A stretch of DNA of 60,611 nucleotides from a virus, in the IMG/VR virus record IMGVR_UViG_3300009788_000014, positions 1 to 60,611 of that record; one strand, 5' to 3'. Position 1 is the first letter of the stretch, and each line of letters begins with the position of its first letter. The notes below the pieces were generated by a model. The model ran no database searches. It was not told the DNA's origin and worked only from the letters and a program-made list of their open reading frames with translations. This document shows positions 46,841 to 54,370 of the stretch, one piece after another. Both the position numbers and the translations under genes were made by a program.

Positions 46841-46959
46841 AGTGCGTTGCTTGGAGGCGGAGGTCAAAGTCCGCCAACGCGCTGTCAGTCTACGGCGGGT
46901 CGGTCGATGGCGTCAAGGCGAGGTCGCCATCCACGGCCAGAGAGAACGCGCGTTGACGA

Positions 46960-47694
46960 TCACGCCAGGATCGTCACCTCGACGCCGAGCGCGCTCAGCG
47001 TGGTCGCGATGTTCTGCACGGCGGCGCACTTCCACGAGCCGCCGTCCGCCAGGTGGAACGAGATCCGGGGCTCTCCGCCGCTGGTGTCTATGCGCACGAC
47101 GTACGGGCTCGCGGGCTGCACCGCCTCCGGAAACGTCCTCCAGGGCCGCAGGATCGTGTGGGGCTTCGGCAGCCGCGCCCATGCGGAGGTGCCGCCCCTC
47201 TCCGTCTTGACCCTTTGGGCGACTCCGTCGTCCTCGTAGAGCTCGGACTCCTCGGTCTTGAAGTCGAGGAGGATCTCTCTCGTCTGCTCGTGGCTCTCGT
47301 GCCGGCCATCGATCGGCATCGCCTGGAGGGCGGTGATCGCTTCCGGGAGCGACAGCTGCATGGGATCCGAAAGCGTCCACCGGGACGGATCAAGGGAGCA
47401 CCGGATAGGCGTCTCCCTGTGGCGATGCTCGCCCCTCAGCGGCCCCTCCAGCGTGACGCAGTGCGGACCGTGGACATGGACGACGTGCCGGTCAAGTTCG
47501 AGGTCGTCCCGGTTTTCTTTCAGGTAGGCGGCCACGGCGGCGAGCGTCCAAACGTCGAGCGTTTGGGGTAGCGGATCGGGTGGCATCCGAGGCGCCCTGA
47601 ACACGGGACGGCTGAAGGCGGGCGCCTGGTCCGGCTCAAACCTCCTCGTGGTGGTGGACTCGACGAGGTACTGCAGGGCATCTTTCTGGATCAT
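46960..47694 (-). CDS. DUF2303-like protein, 244 aa
   Basis: LDVWTLAAVAAYLKENRDDL, VVHVHGPHCVTLEGPLRG, then LPKPHTILRPWRTFPEAVQP and ASPYVVRI, and finally FHLADGGSWKCAAVQNIATT follow the DUF2303 (YfdQ-like) family in order: central RTFPE-x-x-QP motif and a C-terminal ADGG. Function of the family is unknown; it is common in phages. ATGA-coupled to the next gene upstream. Confidence 0.75.
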   Translation of the reverse strand: MIQKDALQYLVESTTTRRFEPDQAPAFSRPVFRAPRMPPDPLPQTLDVWTLAAVAAYLKENRDDLELDRHVVHVHGPHCVTLEGPLRGEHRHRETPIRCSLDPSRWTLSDPMQLSLPEAITALQAMPIDGRHESHEQTREILLDFKTEESELYEDDGVAQRVKTERGGTSAWARLPKPHTILRPWRTFPEAVQPASPYVVRIDTSGGEPRISFHLADGGSWKCAAVQNIATTLSALGVEVTILA

Positions 47695-48044
47695 GAGACG
47701 GGCTCTCCTTGGGTCGTGTCGAAACTGGTCTGGTGTGGGTCGTGCTCAAAGACGAGGATCGAGCCTCCCCGGTTCATGGCGTGGATTTTGGAGAATCGTG
47801 GCGTCCGCTTGGCCAGCTTCGCTTCGCACTTGTCGATCGCGTACCGCGCAAGATCGCGGTCCCCGTCAGGCCTGAAGACGAGCCTGACGTCGATGTAGCG
47901 CAGAGAATCGGCGGGCTTGTTGGGGTCGTTGATGTCGGCGAAGATCTCCGCGAGGCATGCCTGGAAGCGCTCCTCGAGGGCTCCGTCCTTGAGCGTGCTG
48001 AGTGTCAGATCGGGGGCGATGTCTACGGTCTCGGTCTCGGTCAC
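47691..48044 (-). CDS. Hypothetical protein, 117 aa
   Basis: GTG 48044 after CCAACTAAGGAGACAACCC, another repeated leader. Acidic N-terminal half (MTETETVDIAPDLTLSTLKD), then a KxExKLAKR region and RGGSILVFEHDPHQ. Seems to pair with the DUF2303 gene. No family is recognised. Confidence 0.65.
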   Translation of the reverse strand: MTETETVDIAPDLTLSTLKDGALEERFQACLAEIFADINDPNKPADSLRYIDVRLVFRPDGDRDLARYAIDKCEAKLAKRTPRFSKIHAMNRGGSILVFEHDPHQTSFDTTQGEPVS

Positions 48045-48055
48045 GGGTTGTCTCC

Positions 48056-48265
48056 TTAGTTGGGGTCGATAGGTGTGCCGTCAGTGGCGAAATGGGCCGG
48101 TAGCCACTCCCTGAGCGCCTCGGTGACAAGTTCGTAGCTGAAGCATCTATTCGCCGCGGCCGCGTTCCTCAGGTGAAGATAGATGGGCTCCGGCAGGGTG
48201 ATGGTGGTACGGACGGGGTCTGGTTCGGGTTCGAGGTCGGGGGCTGGCCGGTATTTCCTGCTCAT
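48056..48265 (-). CDS. Ribbon-helix-helix protein, 69 aa
   Basis: VRTTITLPEPIYLHLRNAAA then CFSYELVTEALREWL: strand-helix-helix of the RHH/CopG fold (about 18-55). ATGA overlap with the gene before it. Likely repressor of its operon, whose promoter carries a 12-bp palindrome at 48474-48485. Confidence 0.7.
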   Translation of the reverse strand: MSRKYRPAPDLEPEPDPVRTTITLPEPIYLHLRNAAAANRCFSYELVTEALREWLPAHFATDGTPIDPN

Positions 48266-48435
48266 GGCTCTTCCGTGGCGAAGACCGATTCGAGGCCGGC
48301 GAAGGTCTCGCGGTCTGCCACGCGGTAGACCTGGGCGCGGCCCAGGCTCGGCGGGAGGTTGGCAGGCGCGCGCCCTTCGGGGACGCGGACGGTTCGGTGG
48401 ATTGTGACTCTGAGGGTGCCTACGGTGATCGTCAT
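48262..48435 (-). CDS. Hypothetical protein, 57 aa
   Basis: Very strong ribosome site AAGGAGGAAGCG. MTITVGTLRVTIHRTVRVPE then GRAQVYRVADRETFAGL: strand-rich. ATGA-coupled to the RHH gene; the pair resembles small regulator/partner modules. Function unknown. Confidence 0.6.
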   Translation of the reverse strand: MTITVGTLRVTIHRTVRVPEGRAPANLPPSLGRAQVYRVADRETFAGLESVFATEEP

Positions 48436-48473
48436 CGCTTCCTCCTTGGCGGTACCGAGACTTCAGCGCCCCG

Positions 48474-48485
48474 GTATCGCGATAC
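48474..48485. promoter_or_regulatory. 12-bp palindrome at the -10 (possible operator)
   Basis: GTATCGCGATAC is fully self-complementary and overlaps the -10 of the minus promoter. Position and symmetry suit a dimeric repressor such as the RHH protein two genes downstream. Confidence 0.5.
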
Positions 48486-48511
48486 TACCGCACCGCGATG
48501 CCAGCCGTCAA
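48482..48511 (-). promoter_or_regulatory. Sigma70-like promoter for the RHH/DUF2303 operon
   Basis: TTGACG, 18 bases, TAGTAT on the minus strand, overlapping the end of the methyltransferase gene and about 45 bases before ATG 48435. Confidence 0.65.
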
Positions 48512-50034
48512 GTCCACAGGCTCCCCTGCCGCGGGTCCTCGTCGAGGAGGTTCCCGATCGGCGCCGTCGTCTGCCCCTCGGCGATCGGGCGCCAGTACTC
48601 GGCTCGCCGGCGGTTCACCTCCACCCACTGCGCGCTCTGCTCGATCGCCACCACGTGCGGCCAGCCGGCCAGCATCGCGCCGATGTCCTCGGAGCCGCTG
48701 CCGCTGAAGGGGACCAGGACCTTCGCGTCGGGACCGGGCTGCAGCAGGAGCTTGGCCAGGTAGCGGGTGAGCTCGAGGCTCTTGATCGACCCGTGAGGAT
48801 TGCCCAGGGGCGAGCCGTCCTTCTCGCGGGCGTAGTCGTCGGCCTCGCTGCACAGCTCCCAGCCGTCGGGGTGGCCGGGCGCGCGGCGCCAGAAGAGGCC
48901 TTCGCAGCCCGCGGAGCGCTCCCGGCGGGCGGGGCGGGCTTGGAAGTAGTAGCGCGAAGGATCCGAGGGCGCCCCTTTGTCCGCGTAGTAGGTCACGCGC
49001 CTTCGCCCTGATCGCTTTCCCTCGGTCAAAGGGAAAAAACCTTGGACGTTTTGCTCCGGGCCAAGGCTGCCACCACGCCCAGGACGATGGACTCCCGCCC
49101 GTTCCCCCTGCTCCTTGAGCACGGCCGCCGGGCACTCGGGGACGCAGCGATCCGGGTGGCAGTCGGGGGAGTGCTCGAGGAGGACCGTGGACGGGTAGCG
49201 CCCGTTTGGGGAGTAGCCCGAGACCTGCTTCGCGACGCCGGGATCGCCACCGGTAAGGCCGCGCCCGTGGCCGAAGCCCACTACGCCGGAATGAATCGCC
49301 GCCAGGGCCGCGTCATCCTCCGCCCCCGCGGTCGGCACCCTCCCCCCCTCGACGTCAAAACCCGCCACGCCCCACCGCGCCGCGTTCTCCGCGAGGGTCC
49401 CGTCGAAGGGCTTGACCCCCACGCATATGGGTTCCCAGTTGCCGCGCAGGCGGCTGGCGTGACCGTCCCAGAGCTTGGCGAGGGGTGTGGCGGGGGCGGT
49501 GATGTCGCAGCTACTCGTCTCGACCGTGCCGCGGCCCGGAAGGCTTTGATATCGGCTGGGATTCTGGTTTCTCCCATCCTTCGCGACCCCGGGCAATCCG
49601 AGACGGCTTCCCACCACCTCCCGCTCGGCCCCAGCCGCCTTGTCAGCCAGCTTGCCCACGTTGCCGCCGTGGGCTTGAGCTTCTGCGTGGAGCCACGCGA
49701 AGGCCGGCAGGATCTCGAAGCCGCCGAAGCGCATCGCGATGTCCTGGAGCCCGAAGGTGCGGTCTCCGCCGAAGGCGATCACCGTGGCGCCCGGGCGCAT
49801 GACGCGGAGGAGCTCGCGCCAGAACCGCGGCCCCGGCGGCATGCCGTCCCAGGTGCGTCCGAGAAATCCCCGACGCCCTCTCGGCTCTTCCCCGGCGAGC
49901 CACGCGGTGATCAGCTCCGGCGGCGGGTCGTCGCTAAGGCCGTAGGGAGTGTCTGCCAGGCATGCGTGGAACGTGTTGTCCTCGAACTGCGCGAGCGCCT
50001 CCGGGAGTACGCCCACCTGGAGGTCAAGATTCAT
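48508..50034 (-). CDS. DNA N4/N6-methyltransferase (beta-type order), 508 aa
   Basis: LADTPYGLSDDPP (catalytic DPPY-like motif, about 27-39, here DTPY) comes first; a large middle region (target recognition, with CHPDRCVPEC Cys cluster near 300) follows; and KVLVPFSGSGSEDIGAML (SAM-binding FxGxG, about 450) comes last, the beta-class order. It modifies A or C in a sequence-specific way, probably to protect phage DNA; no cognate nuclease is seen. ATG 50034 shares its A with the upstream stop. Confidence 0.85.
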   Translation of the reverse strand: MNLDLQVGVLPEALAQFEDNTFHACLADTPYGLSDDPPPELITAWLAGEEPRGRRGFLGRTWDGMPPGPRFWRELLRVMRPGATVIAFGGDRTFGLQDIAMRFGGFEILPAFAWLHAEAQAHGGNVGKLADKAAGAEREVVGSRLGLPGVAKDGRNQNPSRYQSLPGRGTVETSSCDITAPATPLAKLWDGHASRLRGNWEPICVGVKPFDGTLAENAARWGVAGFDVEGGRVPTAGAEDDAALAAIHSGVVGFGHGRGLTGGDPGVAKQVSGYSPNGRYPSTVLLEHSPDCHPDRCVPECPAAVLKEQGERAGVHRPGRGGSLGPEQNVQGFFPLTEGKRSGRRRVTYYADKGAPSDPSRYYFQARPARRERSAGCEGLFWRRAPGHPDGWELCSEADDYAREKDGSPLGNPHGSIKSLELTRYLAKLLLQPGPDAKVLVPFSGSGSEDIGAMLAGWPHVVAIEQSAQWVEVNRRRAEYWRPIAEGQTTAPIGNLLDEDPRQGSLWT

Positions 50035-50375
50035 CAAGGCCGGCTTTCTTCCCGCCTGCTCCTGACGTTCCAGCGAGCCACGATGTCGATCAGCGCGTCG
50101 GCGAAGGGTCGTAGATCTTCTTCATCCTTGAGAAAGTCTAGGAGAAGCCGCTCTATGCGGTTCTTTAGGTAGAAGTGGTCACGTGCGCTCTGCCTTTCCT
50201 TGCTCGCGGGAGTCAGGAACCAGCGCTCGACGGTGAACTCTCTGGCCATGTCCGGCGGCATGCCGGCTAGCCTTCTTTTGGCGCCCTCGCGGGTCAGGAA
50301 GAACGTTTCTCCGTGAGCCGTCTGGGCCGATCCCGGTCGGCTCACCACCAGCCAGCATTCCGTCTGCGTCTTCAT
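50034..50375 (-). CDS. Hypothetical protein, 113 aa
   Basis: MKTQTECWLVVSRPGSAQTA, then GETFFLTREGAKRRLAGMPP and a helical basic C-terminus. Likely alpha/beta small protein; not recognised. Overlaps both neighbours. Confidence 0.65.
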   Translation of the reverse strand: MKTQTECWLVVSRPGSAQTAHGETFFLTREGAKRRLAGMPPDMAREFTVERWFLTPASKERQSARDHFYLKNRIERLLLDFLKDEEDLRPFADALIDIVARWNVRSRREESRP

Positions 50376-50611
50376 ACGCCCTCCTCCCCGCCTCCGGGGG
50401 ATCTCGCCGCGTTTAATAGGCGCATTACCACTTGGCAGACTTCGTCCTCCGTTGCCGTCAGGATTATCGGGCTAACCCAATCCCGGCCGCCGGCGTTCAC
50501 TCCGGGCTCCCACAGGGTCACCTTGATTCTGCCGTACACGGGTTCGGCCTCGATGCGTCGTCCCGCCGCCAGCGCGGCATCGACAAGCCCGCCAATCGTC
50601 TGCTTGCTCAC
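50372..50611 (-). CDS. Hypothetical protein, 79 aa
   Basis: MSKQTIGGLVDAALAAGRRI, GRIKVTLWEPGVNAGG and EDEVCQVVMRLLNAA: a small alpha/beta protein. ATGA-coupled. No family is recognised. Confidence 0.6.
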   Translation of the reverse strand: MSKQTIGGLVDAALAAGRRIEAEPVYGRIKVTLWEPGVNAGGRDWVSPIILTATEDEVCQVVMRLLNAARSPGGGEEGV

Positions 50612-50970
50612 GTCGTCATCTCCTCTTTTGCTACATCCCCGAGATCGCCCACCACCTCATTCCAGTCAGGATCGTCCACGGCGGCAAAGGCTCGCATCTT
50701 CGCGACACCGGGAAACCTCTTGCGGTCCGCCGCGGTCGGTAGGCGTCCGCCGATTTCTACGAAGTTGAGAGGCCACTCTTTTGAGAGATGCTCGACTACG
50801 GCGTCCAGCGCTTCCGCCAGGTCGTCGAAGGGCGTCTCTTTCCCTGTCGTCGCCACGAAGGACGCTGCACGGGCGTACCGGAGCCAATCCTCCAGCGTTT
50901 GCCTTGCAGCGCGCAGACGGGCGAGCACTCTTTCAGAATCGGGCAGGGGAACTGGATGGATTACGGTCAT
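50608..50970 (-). CDS. Hypothetical protein, 120 aa
   Basis: MTVIHPVPLPDSERVLARLR; helical with FDDLAEALDAVVEHLSKEWP and an acidic end. ATGA-coupled on both sides. Not recognised. Confidence 0.65.
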   Translation of the reverse strand: MTVIHPVPLPDSERVLARLRAARQTLEDWLRYARAASFVATTGKETPFDDLAEALDAVVEHLSKEWPLNFVEIGGRLPTAADRKRFPGVAKMRAFAAVDDPDWNEVVGDLGDVAKEEMTT

Positions 50971-51830
50971 CGCGTCATCTCCTCGAAGAGGCTCGCTTGC
51001 CTCGGTTGATCGATCGCGGCGGGTGAGATGTCCGTCAGGAAGGCCGGCAGCTCCTGGATCAGCTCGCCGTCGAGGAACGGATCGGCGCCGGGCCTGAGGC
51101 CGCTCGATTGCTTGTAGAAGAACGCCGTCCCGTATCCAGCGCAGACATGGCGCATCTCTCGCGCCCATATTTTCGGATCTTTCGGCGTGCCGCTCGGCCG
51201 CCGCTTCGGTCCGCTTTCGGCGCCATATATACACCAGTCGATTTTGCAAGCCCCGGCTGTCCAGAAATAGTGGTCGGCGAACTCGGCCAGCGGGCCGAGG
51301 GCTGGTTCGTAACTGACGAATCGGGCTGCGGCAGGAAGGTCCTGGAGTATGAATAATCGCTCGATCACCGCCACCCCGAGGTGTGCGTCCTTGTGCTCCA
51401 GTAGGCCGCTCTCTATGCTGGTCCCTAACATGACATTGGGGTAGCCGGCTCCCCAGTCCTTCGGCAAGAGGCCATGAATGTTCTGGGGCCGCTTCGTGAG
51501 GAGCAGCCATTTGAGCCACGGCGTAGCGGCGATCAGCGGCCACAGGTCCGCGATGATCTCTCGCTGTTCCTCGTCTCGGCTTTCTGCCCAGTCGCACATG
51601 GATCCCACGAATACCGAGCGCGGTTTGCCCGCCGCTTCCGCCTTGCGGTTCCAGATGATTGGCTGGCGCCAGTATGCGGCCCCCGTCCTTGGCCGCGGAC
51701 CGTTCGGTCCCCACACGCCGCGGAACATTGCCTCAGCGTAGCAATTCTTGCACCCGGTTGAAACAGCCCCACAGCCTTGCAGCGGGTTGAAGGTGTGGTC
51801 ACACCAGCTGATCCCTGTCTTCTCACCCAT
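50967..51830 (-). CDS. Phage Gp37/Gp68 family protein (DUF5131), 287 aa
   Basis: WCDHTFNPLQGCGAVSTGC followed by KNCYAE gives the C-x6-C-x2-C motif of the Gp37/Gp68 group (Cys about 20, 27, 30). SVFVGSMCDWAE, LLLTKRPQNI, and VSYEPALGPL and a CIYGAESGPKRRP segment further match. The Cys motif suggests an Fe-S radical-SAM-like enzyme; the reaction is unknown. Overlaps TerS by 8 bases. Confidence 0.85.
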   Translation of the reverse strand: MGEKTGISWCDHTFNPLQGCGAVSTGCKNCYAEAMFRGVWGPNGPRPRTGAAYWRQPIIWNRKAEAAGKPRSVFVGSMCDWAESRDEEQREIIADLWPLIAATPWLKWLLLTKRPQNIHGLLPKDWGAGYPNVMLGTSIESGLLEHKDAHLGVAVIERLFILQDLPAAARFVSYEPALGPLAEFADHYFWTAGACKIDWCIYGAESGPKRRPSGTPKDPKIWAREMRHVCAGYGTAFFYKQSSGLRPGADPFLDGELIQELPAFLTDISPAAIDQPRQASLFEEMTR

Positions 51831-52542
51831 TTGCTGCTCTCTTTGCGGCCTCTTGTTCGTCGGCGATCATCCCCATGATCTCCGCCGCGCGGTCCGCACA
51901 TTCCTCGTCCTTGCTCCGGAGCAACCGCAACATCTTGTCCCGCTGTTCCTCAACGCCCTCGTTGATCATGCTCTCCATGTCCAATGTCAGACGGTCGCGC
52001 CGGCCCCAGCTCTTGGGGTCCGTTCGTTCGAGCCACCACGCCGCGGCGTTCCAGTGGTTTGGCATTGCCGCTCGCACTTGGCGGGTGGCATAGGCGACGC
52101 CGACCTGTCTCGCTTGTTTAATAGCGGCGGAAAACTCGGAAAACTTGGTGGTCAGCCCCGCGGCTGCGTCCTTCTCGCCTTGGGTGTTCCATACGCCTGC
52201 CGTCTCGTCAGTGATGCCAGCCAGCACCGAGGCAGTGCAGCGGTAGTTTCCTGCGCTTATGATTTCGACCATCCTCCCCTGAAGCTCGTACGTGAGCAGG
52301 CAGGGCCGGCCTCCCGGGTTCTTCTTTTTCTCTTCCGGAGGATCGCTCGCCGCAGCCTCCGCGGGTTGGCACGGTGGCACCTTCTCTGCCCGGAACCATT
52401 CGAAGCCGACCCATTCTCCTTGTCGTCCGAAGCAGTACTCGTAAATGGACGTGTTCGTTTGCTTCTCTTCGTTGACTACGTACCGCCTGAACAGGTCGCA
52501 CACTTTGCAGTGCCCGCTTCCTTTCCATCTGTGCTTGCTCAT
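51823..52542 (-). CDS. Terminase small subunit-like protein, 239 aa
   Basis: GGRPCLLTYELQGRMVEII, NYRCTASVLAGITDETAGVW (HTH-like) and FSEFSAAIKQARQVGVAYAT, then NAAAWWLERTDPKSWGRRDR: the pattern of small terminase/DNA-binding subunits, with the WWLER-x-x-P-x-x-WGRR end. An N-terminal 50-residue extension with CKVC and CFGRQ is additional. Recognises packaging sites and delivers DNA to TerL. ATGA-coupled to the methyltransferase. Confidence 0.75.
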   Translation of the reverse strand: MSKHRWKGSGHCKVCDLFRRYVVNEEKQTNTSIYEYCFGRQGEWVGFEWFRAEKVPPCQPAEAAASDPPEEKKKNPGGRPCLLTYELQGRMVEIISAGNYRCTASVLAGITDETAGVWNTQGEKDAAAGLTTKFSEFSAAIKQARQVGVAYATRQVRAAMPNHWNAAAWWLERTDPKSWGRRDRLTLDMESMINEGVEEQRDKMLRLLRSKDEECADRAAEIMGMIADEQEAAKRAANG

Positions 52543-53279
52543 GTGGTTTCTTCCTTCATGTCCTCAACAATCTTTGCAAGGCGTCTGAATGCCAGCGCAG
52601 CCACGAGCGGAACTTGTCCATCGCCAAGGGCTTCAACGCGGTCCACGTCGTCGGCCATCCCATCCGCCACTCTTGCCACTTGGGATGGGGGATTCCACCC
52701 AGGATTTGCGCTGCGGGTGAGGGCGCACCTGCTCGTAAGCTCTTGCGCAGCCTGCTCACCATAGATAAGCGGGTGTCCATTTTTGCCGGGGTGGGCCAGT
52801 ATCCAGATCCTCTCCCTCTGATGAGGGGCGCCGACGTGGCACGCGCCGATACAATCCCAGACCGCATTATACCCGCTCTCGGCCAGGTCTCCGAGAATTC
52901 TTCCGAAGTACCGGTGAGCAAGGAGAGCTGGAACGTTCTCCAGGAACGCGTAGCGGGGTCGTACTTCGCCAATGATCCGGGCGGTGTCCGGCCACATGTT
53001 TCGGGAGTCATCGGCGCCTCGGCGTTTGCCCGCGGCGGAGAAGGGCTGACAGGGGAAGCCGCCGGAGACGACGTCAACTCGGCCGCCCCAGGGCCGGCCG
53101 TCGAAGGTCCGCACGTCATCAAAGATCTCGAAGGCTTCGAGGTGTCCGTCCCGTTGCCGGGCCCGGATGACTTCCTGCCGGTATGGGTTGTGCTCGACAG
53201 CGCAGACGGTTCGCCATCCGAGAAGGACGGAGGCGAGGAGTCCACCTCCTGCGCCGGTGAATAGAGAGAGCTCATTCAA
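52539..53279 (-). CDS. DNA cytosine-5 methyltransferase, 246 aa
   Basis: Motif I LSLFTGAGGG (5-13), motif IV GGFPCQPFSAAG (catalytic Cys 77), motif VI ENV (114-116), motif VIII QRERIW (154-159) and motif X EALGDGQVPLVAALAF (about 216-231). The target-recognition part is very short (about 45 residues). Start is TTG 53279, forced by motif I; the ribosome site is AGGAAGG. No endonuclease partner. The whole gene is also open in the +1 frame (see nested ORF). Confidence 0.85.
   Translation of the reverse strand: MNELSLFTGAGGGLLASVLLGWRTVCAVEHNPYRQEVIRARQRDGHLEAFEIFDDVRTFDGRPWGGRVDVVSGGFPCQPFSAAGKRRGADDSRNMWPDTARIIGEVRPRYAFLENVPALLAHRYFGRILGDLAESGYNAVWDCIGACHVGAPHQRERIWILAHPGKNGHPLIYGEQAAQELTSRCALTRSANPGWNPPSQVARVADGMADDVDRVEALGDGQVPLVAALAFRRLAKIVEDMKEETT
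52556..53275 (-). CDS. Nested +1-frame ORF inside the C5 methyltransferase, 239 aa
   Basis: ATG 53275 overlaps the upstream TGA as ATGA, a better start signal than the methyltransferase's TTG. The frame has no stop for 239 codons and carries ATSAPLIRGRGSGYWPTP (147-163) and HPKWQEWRMGWPTTWTALK then PLAMDKFRSWL. I recall such WPTP and LKPLAMDKF text in annotated phage proteins near dcm. The motifs are frame-shifted readings of dcm motifs VIII and X, so this is either real dual coding or a persistent shadow. Confidence 0.45.
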   Translation of the reverse strand: MSSLYSPAQEVDSSPPSFSDGEPSALSSTTHTGRKSSGPGNGTDTSKPSRSLMTCGPSTAGPGAAELTSSPAASPVSPSPPRANAEAPMTPETCGRTPPGSLAKYDPATRSWRTFQLSLLTGTSEEFSETWPRAGIMRSGIVSARATSAPLIRGRGSGYWPTPAKMDTRLSMVSRLRKSLRAGAPSPAAQILGGIPHPKWQEWRMGWPTTWTALKPLAMDKFRSWLRWHSDALQRLLRT

Positions 53280-53502
53280 TGCTGCCTTCCTGACATCTGA
53301 TGGCGCCTGCGGCTTGCACGATCCGTTTGCATTTTGGGCAGGTCACCGCTTCGTCACGGATGGTCCACGATGCGACAGAGAGATCTATCGCGCGCGGCTT
53401 CTTGTAGCATATAGCCGAGACCCGGCCGTCGCTCGTGACGTGCGCGGCGCGGTGGACGATCTTGACCCGTAGGAGCCAGCCTCGTTCGACCGGTTTTCTC
53501 AT
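53272..53502 (-). CDS. Zinc-ribbon-like protein, 76 aa
   Basis: MRKPVERGWLLRVKIVHRAA, then CYKK and a VTCPKCKRIV pair near the end, and one more Cys close to the C-terminus. The stop forms ATGA with the nested ORF start. Typical small zinc protein of phage early regions; function unknown. Confidence 0.65.
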   Translation of the reverse strand: MRKPVERGWLLRVKIVHRAAHVTSDGRVSAICYKKPRAIDLSVASWTIRDEAVTCPKCKRIVQAAGAIRCQEGSIE

Positions 53503-54023
53503 GGCCCTTTCCTCATGATCTCGGCTTCCAGTTTCTTGAGTCGCACAACCCACCAGCCGTTGACGCTAACGGTTTTTGTATCTTCGGGCCATCGCCCCGC
53601 TATCTCGTGCTCGAAGCCCTGACCGTTGGGCCCTTTGGATACGACGGGTATGTGCCAGATCTCGCCCCTCGTGTCGGTCAGTTCCATGTGCTCCCTTGAC
53701 TGAATTCTCTTCCGGCGGATGAAGACTCCGAGATGGTGCGGGTTTCCTCCGCCTTCTCCGTCGGGATACGGCGTCGTGCAGCCGTTCCGGATGACGTCTC
53801 CGAAGCGCAAGCGGGTTCCCTTGGCGATGACCGGGTCTCTCATAGCTTGCCCTCGTTCGTCGAGCCAGTCCCTCATTATGAGCGCGACGGCTTCCCACTC
53901 AGCCGCCATGCCTTCGCAATGCTCGATGGAGTCCTGCATCCTTTCGCTGCCGTCGTCCTTCACGTAGAAGACACCTTCCGGGTTCGTCACGTACCGGCCG
54001 CTTTCCTTCTGTAGGGTGCTCAC
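53499..54023 (-). CDS. Hypothetical protein, 174 aa
   Basis: GTG 54023 overlaps the upstream stop. V(M)STLQKESGRYVTNPEGVF, DSIEHCEGMAAEWEAVALIM, RNGCTTPYPDGEGGGNPHHL; strand-rich C-terminal half. No family is recognised. Confidence 0.65.
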   Translation of the reverse strand: MSTLQKESGRYVTNPEGVFYVKDDGSERMQDSIEHCEGMAAEWEAVALIMRDWLDERGQAMRDPVIAKGTRLRFGDVIRNGCTTPYPDGEGGGNPHHLGVFIRRKRIQSREHMELTDTRGEIWHIPVVSKGPNGQGFEHEIAGRWPEDTKTVSVNGWWVVRLKKLEAEIMRKGP

Positions 54024-54163
54024 GGGGCGTGCTCCTCGTCTTGGTGAATCGCTTCCATCAAAGCGGCCGACAGAAAGGCGGCCAGGATCATGGCACATCC
54101 GACGAGGACCAGATAGTCCCAGACGAGGACCAGATAGCCCCAGATCTTTTTGAGGATTCTCAC
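54020..54163 (-). CDS. Small membrane protein, 47 aa
   Basis: GTG 54163 after GGAGGCAAG. A basic start (RILKKIWGY), then hydrophobic LVLVWDYLVLVGCAMILAAF and an acidic tail. Single or hairpin membrane insertion. GTGA overlap with the gene before it. Confidence 0.6.
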   Translation of the reverse strand: MRILKKIWGYLVLVWDYLVLVGCAMILAAFLSAALMEAIHQDEEHAP

Positions 54164-54369
54164 CTTGCCTCCTTCGGATCGAGAGTCCCGCCGTCGCAAG
54201 GCGGAACCTTCCCGCCGGTCGTCGAATAGTAACAATATCCCCAAGCGATTTTCTCGCCACCGGCAAACATGTTCACCCCGCGGCGCTTCTTCCGCTTCAT
54301 GCCGCACCCGGGACGTTGGCAGGTGGCCTTCGTGCCGCCGGGGCTCCATCGCCATTTGTGTCTCATCAC
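54160..54369 (-). CDS. Small zinc-ribbon protein, 69 aa
   Basis: MMRHKWRWSPGGTKATCQRP, CGMKRKKRRG and YCYYSTTGGKVPPCDGG: C-x4-C ... C ... C, a likely zinc ribbon with a basic patch. One base separates it from the initiator gene. Function unknown. Confidence 0.65.
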   Translation of the reverse strand: MMRHKWRWSPGGTKATCQRPGCGMKRKKRRGVNMFAGGEKIAWGYCYYSTTGGKVPPCDGGTLDPKEAR

Positions 54370-54370
54370 C

